Assembly (NCBI RefSeq): GCF_937858865.1
Contig: NZ_CALLYO010000035.1
Location: 1 to 8,266 of the forward strand
DNA length: 8,266 bases
Source: an uncultured Amaricoccus sp.
Lineage (GTDB): Bacteria; Pseudomonadota; Alphaproteobacteria; Rhodobacterales; Rhodobacteraceae
Direction of reading: 5' to 3'
Part shown: positions 1 to 5,926 of the stretch, piece after piece
How the letters are laid out: each line of letters starts with the position of its first letter
Position numbering within the stretch: position 1 is the first letter of the stretch
Position numbers and translations under genes: made by a program
Notes under the pieces: generated by a model
The model's input: only the letters and a program-made list of their open reading frames with translations
Told to the model about the DNA's origin: nothing
Database searches by the model: none

Positions 1-479
1 GCATGGCGATCGGCCGCGCCCTCCTCGCGCGCGAGAGCCTGGACGCCGCCGAGGGCTTCCTGCGCGGCGCGCCGGCCTCGGGCGGCTTCCACTTCGCCCT
101 GACCCACCGCCGCGACCGGCGCATCCTCTCCGTCGAGTTCGGCGGCGGGGAGACCTCCATCATCGAGGTCACTGCTCCCGCGCTCCACGCCAACCACGCC
201 CTGCATCACAGGGGCGGGCTCGCGGCGCAGATCGTCACCCGGTCCTCCGGCGACCGCCAGGCGCGCGGTGACGCCCTGGTCGCGACGGGTCGGGAGCCGT
301 TCGCGATCCTGCGCGACACCGGCGGTCCCGGGCTGCCGATCCGCCGCGACGCGCCGGACGATCCCGACCACGAGAACACCCTTGCCACGGCGCTCTTCAG
401 GGTCGAGGACCGTGGCGTCGAGTGGAGAATCCATGACGATGCCGACGGACCGGCCGCCTACGCGGGAACGACCGCCTGA
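1..479 (+). CDS. C45-family Ntn-hydrolase (acyl-CoA:6-APA acyltransferase-like), 3' part only
   Basis: This is the C-terminal part of a gene that begins before the window; about 158 codons are present. The ATG at position 3 is probably internal, because the text around it reads like the middle of the family's protein. Features resembling peptidase family C45 are the ASGGFHFAL segment, the ALHANHALHH segment, and the tail REPFAILRDTGGPG followed by DDPDHENTLATALFRV. Members are N-terminal-nucleophile hydrolases that mature by self-cleavage ahead of a cysteine and cut or transfer amide-linked acyl groups. The nucleophile would lie upstream and cannot be seen, so activity and substrate are unknown. 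The last 47 bases overlap the regulator gene in another frame, which suggests co-transcription and translational coupling. The family call rests on remembered motif resemblance and is fairly but not fully secure. Confidence 0.72.
   Translation, partial: MAIGRALLARESLDAAEGFLRGAPASGGFHFALTHRRDRRILSVEFGGGETSIIEVTAPALHANHALHHRGGLAAQIVTRSSGDRQARGDALVATGREPFAILRDTGGPGLPIRRDAPDDPDHENTLATALFRVEDRGVEWRIHDDADGPAAYAGTTA
424..427 (+). promoter_or_regulatory. ribosome binding site deciding the RpiR start
   Basis: GGAG lies five bases before the ATG at 433. It is the reason for choosing that start over the much longer open frame that runs upstream inside the C45 gene. It sits within the coding sequence of the preceding gene. 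Confidence 0.6.
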
Positions 480-1356
480 GACCGTCGAGGAACTGCGCGC
501 CCTCGCCGTCGCCATCGCCCGCGGCGAGGCGCCGGTCTCGCTCGGCGCCAAGGCCCAGGACGCGCTCGGGCGGATGCTCGACATGGTCGGCGACCCCGCC
601 CTCCTCTCGATCACCACGCTCGGCGAGGCGCTCGGGGTCAACCCATCGACCCTCACCCGCCTCGCCACCGCCCTCGGATACCCGGGCTTCCCCGGCCTGC
701 AGCAGGTGCTCCTCTCGGCCTCGATGACCGCCCCCGGGGCCTTCTACTCCCGCCAGGCCGCGTCGGCGCTGCGCGGCGGCTCCTCGTCCCGGGCGGCGGC
801 GACCCGGCTCTGCCGCGAGAACCAGGCCAACATCGACCGTTTCGTCGACCGCCTCGACGAGGCCGCCCTCGACGCCGCCGTGGCGCTTCTCGTCGCGGCG
901 CCGCGCGTCGCCGTCCACGGCATTCGCCAGTTCCACGCGGTCGCGAGCTTCCTCGTCTACGGCCTGCGGATGATCCGCTCCGACGTCGCGCTGCTCGACA
1001 ACGGCAGCCTCGGCGTCGCCGAGGGCCTCGCGGCGCTGTCGCCGGGCGACGTCCTCCTCTCCACGAGCTGCGCCCCCTACTCGACCCAGGTCGCCGAGGC
1101 CGCCGCCGTCGCGCAGCGGAGCGGCCTCGCCACCGTCGCCCTGACCGATCGCCCGACCTCGCCTCTCGTCGCCACGTCGCGGGCCGCGATCCTCGTCGAC
1201 CACGACTCGAGCTTCCTGTCGAACAGCATCGGCGCCTTCGTCGTCGCCGCCGAATGCCTGATCAACGCCTGCGCCGCGGCCAACCCGGAAGCGGCCCGCA
1301 CCGCCCTCTGCCAGCGCGACCGTCTCATCGGGGCCCTGCGCGTCGAGACCCTCTGA
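433..1356 (+). CDS. MurR/RpiR-family transcriptional regulator (HTH + SIS)
   Basis: A 307-residue protein, close to the usual RpiR length of about 280-300. The N-terminal third holds an HTH_6-type helix-turn-helix around residues 55-95 (SITTLGEALGVNPSTLTRLA, then a GYPGFPGLQQVL stretch typical of RpiR proteins). The rest is a SIS (sugar isomerase) fold from about residue 150, with RVAVHGIRQFHAVASFLVYG, a LSPGDVLLSTSCAPYS strand-loop and a GLATVALTD strand. In this family SIS domains bind phosphosugars or other small ligands and the HTH binds operators. The open frame extends upstream to 268, but that part is out-of-frame reading of the C45 gene. ATG 433 has a good GGAG box; ATG 439 is a less likely alternative. 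The overlap with the hydrolase gene suggests it controls, or is controlled with, that hydrolase. Its effector cannot be told from sequence. Confidence 0.88.
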   Translation: MTMPTDRPPTRERPPETVEELRALAVAIARGEAPVSLGAKAQDALGRMLDMVGDPALLSITTLGEALGVNPSTLTRLATALGYPGFPGLQQVLLSASMTAPGAFYSRQAASALRGGSSSRAAATRLCRENQANIDRFVDRLDEAALDAAVALLVAAPRVAVHGIRQFHAVASFLVYGLRMIRSDVALLDNGSLGVAEGLAALSPGDVLLSTSCAPYSTQVAEAAAVAQRSGLATVALTDRPTSPLVATSRAAILVDHDSSFLSNSIGAFVVAAECLINACAAANPEAARTALCQRDRLIGALRVETL

Positions 1357-1367
1357 CACAGCTCTCG

Positions 1368-1384
1368 CGCGGGCGCGTCCCGCG
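1368..1384 (+). terminator. GC hairpin downstream of RpiR gene
   Basis: CGCGGG, a five-base loop and CCCGCG form a perfect 6-bp stem 11 bases after the regulator's stop codon. No T-run follows, so it is at best a weak intrinsic terminator; it could equally be chance in GC-rich DNA. Confidence 0.35.
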
Positions 1385-1469
1385 ACGATGGCCATAGAGA
1401 GCGACAGCGCCATGAGACCGCGGGCCGCATCAGCCGCTGGGACGCGCTCACATCCGCAATGCTTTCGAT

Positions 1470-1661
1470 CTAGCCACGGTGCACTTGTCGCTCTCGGATC
1501 CGACCGGCGACAGCGCCATCCTCGAATGGATCGACGGCAAGCTGCGATCCACCACGGTCGCGACAATCGCGTGATGACCAATGATCCGCCCTACAACGAG
1601 CGACTGGCGCTCGTCGACTATTGGCGTCTGGAAGGGCGTCGATCTGCGCGAGTTCCTGCCC
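1470..1661 (+). pseudogene. choloylglycine hydrolase / linear amide C-N hydrolase fragment, frameshifted
   Basis: From 1470 one frame reads LATVHLSLSDPTGDSAIL then EWIDGKL. Near 1542-1547 the sense moves to another frame, which reads AIHHGRDNRVMTNDPPYNER then LALVDYW up to about 1624. A third piece, KGVDLREFLP at 1632-1661, is back in the first frame. Joined, these resemble the core of Ntn-hydrolases of the choloylglycine hydrolase/penicillin V acylase group: the DPTGDSAI strand, the IHHGR strand, then the VMTNDPPY loop with its conserved Asn. About 60 of the usual 320-350 residues remain. There is no start, no N-terminal cysteine, two opposite frame changes, and the end runs into an unrelated relic. 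This is a dead gene piece. Its relation to the C45 gene (another Ntn-hydrolase) upstream may be chance. Confidence 0.62.
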
Positions 1662-1866
1662 CTTCCTCCAGGCCACCGCCGAGGACGAGCACGAGTTCGC
1701 GCGCTCCCGCGTGCCGCTCGTCGCAGCGGTCTCCTGCGATCCGGCGAGCTTCGCCCACGACGCGGCGATCCTCCCTGCCCGCGGCTACCGGCTCGACTGG
1801 CTGCGGCCCGTCGACCAGTTCCGCTGGTCCGGGCACGTGGAACTCACCGCCCGCTTCAGCCGCTGA
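1660..1866 (+). pseudogene. TrmA/RumA-family rRNA (uracil-5-)-methyltransferase relic with internal deletion
   Basis: From 1663 the frame reads FLQATAEDEHEF and then directly ARSRVPLVAAVSCDPASF, followed by AHDAAILPARGYRLDWLRPV and DQFRWSGHVELTARFSR, ending with TGA at 1864-1866. The second half matches the C-terminus of SAM-dependent RNA m5U methyltransferases. It includes the SC(N/D)P motif that carries the catalytic cysteine, and the HVE motif with the general-base glutamate. FLQATAE resembles a segment found well upstream in alphaproteobacterial members, before the SAM-binding core. The SAM-binding motifs and the DPPR loop that belong between them are absent, so about a hundred residues appear deleted. 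Only about 68 of some 400 residues survive, with no start codon of their own. The C-terminal identity is convincing; the FLQATAE assignment is less so. Confidence 0.68.
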
Positions 1867-1911
1867 GCCCGCATTAACGCCCCAATCCGACTATTTCAGG
1901 TGCAATACGCT

Positions 1912-1944
1912 TTCCATATGCGTTCCATACGGATTCCACATCGA
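1912..1944. repeat. three tandem 11-bp units (TTCCAYA-N4)
   Basis: TTCCATATGCG, TTCCATACGGA and TTCCACATCGA follow one another without a gap. The first seven bases are conserved (TTCCATA, TTCCATA, TTCCACA) and the last four vary. The spacing of one unit per helical turn is like the direct-repeat sites of OmpR/PhoB-type response regulators. No gene start lies close by on either strand, so any regulatory role is unproven; it may be a leftover of a lost promoter. Confidence 0.55.
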
Positions 1945-1960
1945 GCGATTCGCCGTAAAC

Positions 1961-1988
1961 CTTTGCCGCCGCACGAATCCGGCCAAAG
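1961..1988 (-). terminator. possible weak terminator after beta-barrel gene
   Basis: On the minus strand CTTTGGCCG and CGGCAAAG can pair (8 bp with one bulged base, loop of about 11) shortly after the stop codon at 1995, followed by GTTTAC. The stem is imperfect and the T-tract short, so support is modest. Confidence 0.3.
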
Positions 1989-1994
1989 CCGCCA

Positions 1995-2774
1995 TCACTC
2001 CGGGAAGAGGAAGGTCACCACCGCCCGCGCCCCCCAGCCGTCCGGCCCGGCGTCGGGCGAATCGAGCCAGTAGCGCGCGCCGACCCCGAACTGCACCGCC
2101 TGCCCGCCGATCATCGTCGTTTTCGAGACGATACCGTTGATCGGCACCGACCATTCCTCGTTCACCCAGTCGTAGGTCGACTCGCTGTTGAGCGTGAAGG
2201 AGACCGCGGCAGGCGTGGTGTAGCTCAGGAACGGCTGCAGGAAGGTCGAGGAGATGTCGTCGTCGCCGGTGACCGACCAGAGATGGTTGCCGAGCATGCC
2301 GACCGTCCACGGCCCGGTCTGCATCAGCGCCACCCCGGTGATCCCCGCCCCCCACTCGTCGTCGGCGATGCCGTCGGTCGCGGTCGGGATCAGGAACGCC
2401 GGCCCCGCGCCCCAGACCAGCCCGCCGGCGGTCGGCGCCTTGGGCGACAGGAAGAAGCTCTGCGTCGTCGTGCCGAGCCCGAACTGATGGTCCTCGCCCG
2501 GGATCACGCCGTCGTTCCAGACCAGCGGCAGGATGGTGCGGGAGATGAGGTTCCAGTTCCCGTTCAGCGAGAAGGGGATCACCGGCTGGAAGTTGACGTA
2601 GCTCTGCTTGCCGTCCCCGTCCGGCCCGAAGCCGCTGTTGTAGTTGTACTGGAAAGGCGCGCTGACCAGGTTCGCCACTGGATTGGCCGTCTGCTTGGCC
2701 AGATCCTCGGCGGATTGCGCGAAGGCCGCCGGCGCGGCGGCGAGGCAGGCGAGGAAGGTGGCTGTGTAGCGCAT
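1995..2774 (-). CDS. outer-membrane beta-barrel 'transporter' family protein (MetA-like)
   Basis: A 259-residue exported protein. A clear signal peptide covers residues 1-19 (MRYTATFLACLAAAPAAFA, cleavage before QSAEDLAKQ). The rest is made of short alternating strands rich in aromatic residues and Gly, ending in a terminal Phe-Pro-Glu after VVTFLF, as in outer-membrane barrels. Segments such as NPVANLVSAPFQYNYN, VNFQPVIPFSLNGNWNLISR, SFFLSPKAPTAGGLVWGAGP and FLQPFLSYTT fit a widespread Gram-negative family annotated as 'transporter' or, misleadingly, 'neuromedin U', related to the putative MetA phenol-degradation barrels. Its substrate is unknown. ATG 2774 has AGGGG nine bases ahead and directly starts the signal peptide; the open frame continuing to 3356 is antisense-frame noise within aroC. 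Only 23 bases separate it from aroC, so it is probably co-transcribed. No functional link to chorismate synthesis is evident. Confidence 0.82.
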   Translation of the reverse strand: MRYTATFLACLAAAPAAFAQSAEDLAKQTANPVANLVSAPFQYNYNSGFGPDGDGKQSYVNFQPVIPFSLNGNWNLISRTILPLVWNDGVIPGEDHQFGLGTTTQSFFLSPKAPTAGGLVWGAGPAFLIPTATDGIADDEWGAGITGVALMQTGPWTVGMLGNHLWSVTGDDDISSTFLQPFLSYTTPAAVSFTLNSESTYDWVNEEWSVPINGIVSKTTMIGGQAVQFGVGARYWLDSPDAGPDGWGARAVVTFLFPE

Positions 2775-2797
2775 GTTCGCGGGCCCCTGACAGATCG

Positions 2798-3898
2798 CTA
2801 GCCGATGCGGCCGCCGGCACCGCCGACCTGGCCGCGATGGAGAAGGTAGTGGTCGAGAAGCACGCAGGCGAGCATCGCCTCGCCGACCGGCACGGCGCGG
2901 ATGCCGACGCAGGGATCGTGCCGCCCCCGGGTGACGATCTCGGTCTCCTCGCCGCCCGTCGTGATCGTCCGCCGCGGGGTGAGGATCGAGGAGGTCGGCT
3001 TGACCGCGAAGCGGGCGACGATCTCCTGCCCGGAGGAGATCCCGCCGAGGATGCCGCCGGCGTGGTTCGAGGAGAAGCGCGGCCGCCCGTCGTTGCCCAT
3101 GAAGATCTCGTCGGCGTTCTCCGAGCCGGTCAGCGTCGCCGCCTCCATGCCGGCGCCGATCTCGACCCCCTTCACCGCGTTGATGCTCATCAGCGCCATG
3201 GCGATGTCGCTGTCGAGCTTGGCGTAGACGGGGGCTCCGAGCCCGGCCGGAAAGCCTTCGGCCACGAGTTCGACCACCGCCCCCACCGAGTTGCCCGCCT
3301 TGCGCAGCCCGTCGAGATAGCCCGCCCAGATCTCCGCCGCCTTGGCGTCGGGGCACCAGAAGGGGTTCCTCGCCACCTCCTCCCAGTCCCAGGCGGCGCG
3401 GTCGACCGCGTGCGCGCCGATCCGCACCAGCGCGCCGCGCACACGGGCGTCGGGCAGCAGCTCCGCAAGCACCGCCCGTGCCACGCCGCCGGCCGCTACC
3501 CGCGCCGCGGTCTCGCGCGCCGAGGAACGGCCGCCGCCGCGGTAGTCGCGGATGCCGTACTTGAGGTGATAGGTGAGATCGGCGTGGCCGGGGCGGAACT
3601 TCGCGGCGATGTCGCCATAGTCCTTCGACCGCTGGTCGGTGTTGCGGATCAGCAGCGAGATCGGGGTGCCGGTCGTCCGCCCCTCGAAGGTGCCGGAGAG
3701 GATCTCGACCCGGTCGGCCTCCTGGCGCTGGGTGGTGAAGCGGCTCTGGCCGGGGCGGCGGGCGTCGAGCCAGGGCTGGAGGTCGGCCTCGGTCAGAAGC
3801 ACGCCGGGCGGGCAGCCGTCGACGACGCAGCCGAGCGCGGGGCCGTGGCTCTCGCCCCAGGTGGTGACGCGGAAGAGGTGGCCGAAGCTGTTGAACAT
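2798..3898 (-). CDS. aroC: chorismate synthase
   Basis: AroC catalyses the last shared step of the shikimate pathway, the FMNH2-dependent anti-1,4 elimination of phosphate from 5-enolpyruvylshikimate-3-phosphate to give chorismate, in the cytoplasm. The 366-residue protein has normal length and all family signatures: [20 protein letters not shown] at the N-terminus (His in the GESHG motif, residue 18), [20 protein letters not shown] near residues 101-120, [18 protein letters not shown] at about 121-138, [15 protein letters not shown], and [17 protein letters not shown] near the end. The start ATG is supported by AAGGGG five bases upstream. The gene is intact and probably first in a two-gene minus-strand unit with the beta-barrel gene. 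No regulatory element for aromatic amino acids is visible upstream. Confidence 0.97.
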   Translation of the reverse strand: MFNSFGHLFRVTTWGESHGPALGCVVDGCPPGVLLTEADLQPWLDARRPGQSRFTTQRQEADRVEILSGTFEGRTTGTPISLLIRNTDQRSKDYGDIAAKFRPGHADLTYHLKYGIRDYRGGGRSSARETAARVAAGGVARAVLAELLPDARVRGALVRIGAHAVDRAAWDWEEVARNPFWCPDAKAAEIWAGYLDGLRKAGNSVGAVVELVAEGFPAGLGAPVYAKLDSDIAMALMSINAVKGVEIGAGMEAATLTGSENADEIFMGNDGRPRFSSNHAGGILGGISSGQEIVARFAVKPTSSILTPRRTITTGGEETEIVTRGRHDPCVGIRAVPVGEAMLACVLLDHYLLHRGQVGGAGGRIG

Positions 3899-3992
3899 GA
3901 GCGCCCCTTAGCGCGGCGGGGCGCGGAAGGGAAGGCAGGGCGCGCGCCGGCGCGGGGTGGGCGCGCGCGCCCGGCAGACCAGGACATTGAAT

Positions 3993-4190
3993 CTATTCAT
4001 GAATTCTGATGTCGTTCATGCTTCCGAAACCTTCGTTAACGGGCATTCGGCAGGCCAAGATCGTGCCCCGGCCCTGCGCCATGTCGACGAAGATCCAGCC
4101 CTCGGACGGCGCGGCGTCGAGCGCCTTGTCGAGGCGGCAGATGTGGCTCTCGCGGTCGCAGGCGCACTCCAGCGAAAGACGGGCGCGCCG
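3993..4190 (-). pseudogene. short orphan reading frame, probable gene remnant of unknown family
   Basis: An open frame of 65 codons on the minus strand is bounded by TGA (4191-4193) and TAG (3993-3995). It reads LSLECACDRESHICRLDKAL, then DAAPSEGWIFVDMAQGRG, then TILACRMPVNEG. The amino-acid composition is that of a real protein (balanced hydrophobic and charged residues, few Arg/Pro runs), unlike the antisense frames nearby. There is no ATG near its beginning; the first is at the Met of VDMAQ, which would leave under 30 residues. I do not recognise the family. It may be the 3' end of a gene lost when the sulfatase region arrived, or a small gene with a non-ATG start such as CTG. Confidence 0.35.
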
Positions 4191-4204
4191 TCATCCGGCG
4201 CGCC
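4182..4204 (-). terminator. strong hairpin downstream of sulfatase gene
   Basis: GGCGCGCCG, five loop bases (TCATC) and CGGCGCGCC make a perfect 9-bp stem about 60 bases after the sulfatase stop on the minus strand. Leaving the stem in that direction the sequence reads CGTCTTTCG, a short T-rich stretch. A second inverted pair, CGCCTGC (4209-4215) and GCAGGCG (4239-4245), lies between it and the stop. Together they plausibly end sulfatase transcription. Confidence 0.45.
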
Positions 4205-4262
4205 GAAGCGCCTGCCGCCAGCGCGGCCGGGAGGGCGCGCAGGCGGCCCGGGAACGGGAACG

Positions 4263-5837
4263 CTACTGGCCGCTGCTCGCGGTCAGCGACTCCATCACCC
4301 GGTCGAGGTTGAAGCTGCCCGGCTTCTGCCGCGGCGGAAATTCCTGGAAGCTCTGGAGCCAGTTGGCGGCATAGGCCGAGGCGGGCGCGATCAGGAACAT
4401 GTGCTCCATGTACCAGCGGGTGTAGCCCATGGCGTTCTCGTGCTCGGCGCGCTCGAAGGGGTCCATCCGGAGGTTGGTGAGCAGCGGCGCGCGCAGCTCC
4501 TTGAACGGATCCTGCCAGACGCGGAGCCCGTGCGCGTCCTGCTCGAGGAAGGTCACCTTCCAGTCGTCGTAGCGGATCGCCGCGACGCTGCCGTCGTCGG
4601 TCCAGTAGACGAACTCGTGGCGCGGCCATTCCGCCTCGCCCCTGAGCGCCGGGCCGAGGTCGTAGCCGTCGAGGTGGACCTTGTAGGTCCTGTCGCCGAT
4701 CTGCTTGCCCGCGAGCAGCTCCTGCTTGGCGTCCGGGTCGCCGGCGGCCGCGACCAGCGTCGTCAGCATGTCCTCATGGGCGCCGATCTCGTTGACGACC
4801 GTTCCCGGCTCGATGACGCCGGGCCAGCGGATCAGCGTCGGCACCCGGTAGCCGCCTTCCCAGTTGGTGTTCTTCTCGCCGCGGAACATCGTCGTGCCGC
4901 CGTCGGGCCAGGTGAAGGTCTCCGCGCCGTTGTCGGACGAGTACATGACGATGGTGTTGTCGGCGATGCCGAGCTCGTCGAGCTTGTCGAGCAGCTCGCC
5001 CACCATGGCGTCGTGCTCGGCCATGCCGTCGGCATAGACGCCGAGGCCGGTCTTGCCCTCGGATTCGGGCTTGAGGTGGGTGAAGATGTGCATCCGGGTG
5101 GAGTTCCACCACAAGAAGAACGGCTTCTGCTGGTCGTGGGCGCGCTGCATGAAGTCGAGGGCGCCCGCCGTCACCTCCTCGTCGACGGTCTCCATCCGCT
5201 TCCGCGTCAGCGGGCCGGTGTCCTCGATCTGCCCGTCGGCCGTCGACCTGATGACGCCGCGCGGACCGAAGGCCTCCTGGAAGGTGCGGCCGTCCTGCAT
5301 GGTGAAGTTGCGCGGATAGTCGGGGTTCTCCGGCTCCTCCTCGGCGTTCAGGTGATAGAGGTTGCCGAAGAACTCGTCGAACCCGTGGGCGGTCGGCAGC
5401 ATCTCGTCGCGGTCGCCGAGGTGGTTCTTGCCGTACTGGCCGGTCATGTAGCCGAGCGGCTTCAGCAGCGTCGCGATCGTTGGATCCTCGGCGGTCATGC
5501 CCTCCGGCGCGCCGGGCAGGCCGACCTTGGTGAGCCCGGTGCGGATCGGCGACTGGCCGGTGACGAAGGCGGCGCGGCCGGCGGTGCAGCTCTGCTGGCC
5601 GTACCAGTCGGTGAAGAGCGCGCCCTCGGCGGCGATGCGGTCGATGTTCGGGGTCTCGTAGCCCATCATGCCGCGATTGATCGCGCCGATGTTGAACTGG
5701 CCGATGTCGTCGCCCCAGATGACGAGAATGTTCGGCGGCGGCGTGGCCGCGGCCTCCTGGGCCAGCGCCGCCGTCCCGAGCGTGCCGGCGGCGAGCATAG
5801 TGGCTGCCCCCAGTCTGAGCCGCGTGCCGAGGTGCAT
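4263..5837 (-). CDS. secreted arylsulfatase (formylglycine-dependent, CTAGR motif)
   Basis: A 524-residue sulfatase of the alkaline-phosphatase superfamily, predicted to hydrolyse sulfate esters in the periplasm or outside the cell. A signal peptide covers residues 1-26 (ends GTAALA, before QEAAATPPP). Sulfatase landmarks appear in order: PNILVIWGDDIG with metal ligands D43-D44; ETPNIDRIAAEGALFTDWYG; SCTAGRAAFVTGQ with C84 as the residue to be oxidised to formylglycine and R88; GKNHLGD (K137, H139); the active-site histidine in TRMHIFTH (H250); SSDNGAE (D302-N303); and FRGEKNTNWEGGYRVP with K322. All catalytic positions are present. The core is CTAGR in place of the common CxPSR, a variant I recall from a bacterial arylsulfatase subgroup. 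The modifying enzyme is not in the window. ATG 5837 has a GGAGGAGAGG box. The gene is divergent from a Crp/Fnr-type regulator, its likely controller. The natural substrate is unknown. Confidence 0.93.
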   Translation of the reverse strand: MHLGTRLRLGAATMLAAGTLGTAALAQEAAATPPPNILVIWGDDIGQFNIGAINRGMMGYETPNIDRIAAEGALFTDWYGQQSCTAGRAAFVTGQSPIRTGLTKVGLPGAPEGMTAEDPTIATLLKPLGYMTGQYGKNHLGDRDEMLPTAHGFDEFFGNLYHLNAEEEPENPDYPRNFTMQDGRTFQEAFGPRGVIRSTADGQIEDTGPLTRKRMETVDEEVTAGALDFMQRAHDQQKPFFLWWNSTRMHIFTHLKPESEGKTGLGVYADGMAEHDAMVGELLDKLDELGIADNTIVMYSSDNGAETFTWPDGGTTMFRGEKNTNWEGGYRVPTLIRWPGVIEPGTVVNEIGAHEDMLTTLVAAAGDPDAKQELLAGKQIGDRTYKVHLDGYDLGPALRGEAEWPRHEFVYWTDDGSVAAIRYDDWKVTFLEQDAHGLRVWQDPFKELRAPLLTNLRMDPFERAEHENAMGYTRWYMEHMFLIAPASAYAANWLQSFQEFPPRQKPGSFNLDRVMESLTASSGQ

Positions 5838-5853
5838 GTTTCCTCTCCTCCCG

Positions 5854-5868
5854 CTGCAGGTCTGCCGC
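5854..5868. promoter_or_regulatory. candidate operator copy 1 (sulfatase side)
   Basis: CTGCAGGTCTGCCGC, with an inner dyad GCAG-GT-CTGC, ends 16 bases from the sulfatase start codon. It matches at 14 of 15 positions an element 58 bp away, next to the divergent regulator. It is a candidate binding site for that regulator, but it does not look like the FNR consensus. Confidence 0.4.
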
Positions 5869-5873
5869 GCCCA

Positions 5874-5903
5874 TTGGACGCCGCTCCGCTAGCGTCGTAG
5901 GAT
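5874..5903 (+). promoter_or_regulatory. possible promoter of the Crp/Fnr-type regulator
   Basis: TTGGAC (5874-5879) and TAGGAT (5898-5903) lie 18 bases apart and could serve as -35 and -10 boxes. The -10 candidate is exactly the loop of the inverted repeat GCGTCG-TAGGAT-CGACGC (5892-5909). Matches to consensus are partial. Confidence 0.33.
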
Positions 5904-5909
5904 CGACGC
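5892..5909. repeat. perfect 6-bp inverted repeat in the divergent promoter gap
   Basis: GCGTCG and CGACGC flank TAGGAT with dyad symmetry near the middle of the 103-base gap. It could be an operator covering the putative -10 box, or an RNA hairpin if transcribed. Confidence 0.4.
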
Positions 5910-5911
5910 CC

Positions 5912-5926
5912 CTGCAAGTCTGCCGC
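5912..5926. promoter_or_regulatory. candidate operator copy 2 (regulator side)
   Basis: CTGCAAGTCTGCCGC differs by one base from copy 1 and ends 14 bases before the regulator's ATG at 5941, mirroring the position of copy 1 relative to the sulfatase. Its inner dyad is GCA-AGTC-TGC. Confidence 0.4.

Larger units (their letters stand above)
1357..1994. other. 638-base gap with gene relics and a repeat array
   Basis: No intact gene is seen here. From left to right it holds a GC hairpin after the regulator, a frameshifted choloylglycine hydrolase-like fragment, an rRNA methyltransferase relic, a less GC-rich stretch with three 11-bp units, and a weak hairpin after the minus-strand beta-barrel gene. 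Long open frames through it (for example 1388-2140) switch meaning at the frameshifts and are not genes. The patch looks like the scar of past deletions or rearrangement between the regulator and the aroC operon. Confidence 0.7.
3899..4262. other. gap between sulfatase and aroC with hairpins and an orphan frame
   Basis: About 360 bases upstream of aroC and downstream of the sulfatase gene on the minus strand. It contains the aroC ribosome binding site (AAGGGG, 3904-3909), a perfect 14-bp alternating palindrome GGGCGCGCGCGCCC (3959-3972), a less GC-rich block at about 3980-4035 with the palindrome ATTCATGAAT (3995-4004), a 65-codon orphan frame and two strong hairpins after the sulfatase. An aroC promoter probably lies in the less GC-rich block, but the best boxes I find are poor matches, so none is called. 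Confidence 0.5.

Noticed and set aside
268..432. A longer N-terminus for the RpiR regulator
   Set aside because: These codons are an out-of-frame reading of the C45 gene, and the family's HTH begins soon after ATG 433, which has its own GGAG box.
397..1581. A 394-codon minus-strand open frame
   Set aside because: It is antisense to the RpiR regulator and crosses the relic region; composition is Gly/Arg/Ala-rich with no recognisable motif.
1912..1944. CRISPR array
   Set aside because: The repeat units are 11 bp with 4-bp variable parts and no spacers of protospacer length, and no cas gene is present.
1388..2140. A 250-codon plus-strand open frame spanning the gap
   Set aside because: Only the short stretch at 1547-1624 is protein-like (a choloylglycine hydrolase piece). 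The rest is out-of-frame reading of other relics and antisense to the beta-barrel gene.
2837..4009. A 390-codon plus-strand open frame
   Set aside because: It is antisense to aroC, a clearly conserved gene.
3957..5900. A 647-codon plus-strand open frame
   Set aside because: It is antisense to the whole sulfatase gene, whose motifs and signal peptide are unmistakable. Its own product is low-complexity Val/Gly/Arg-rich.
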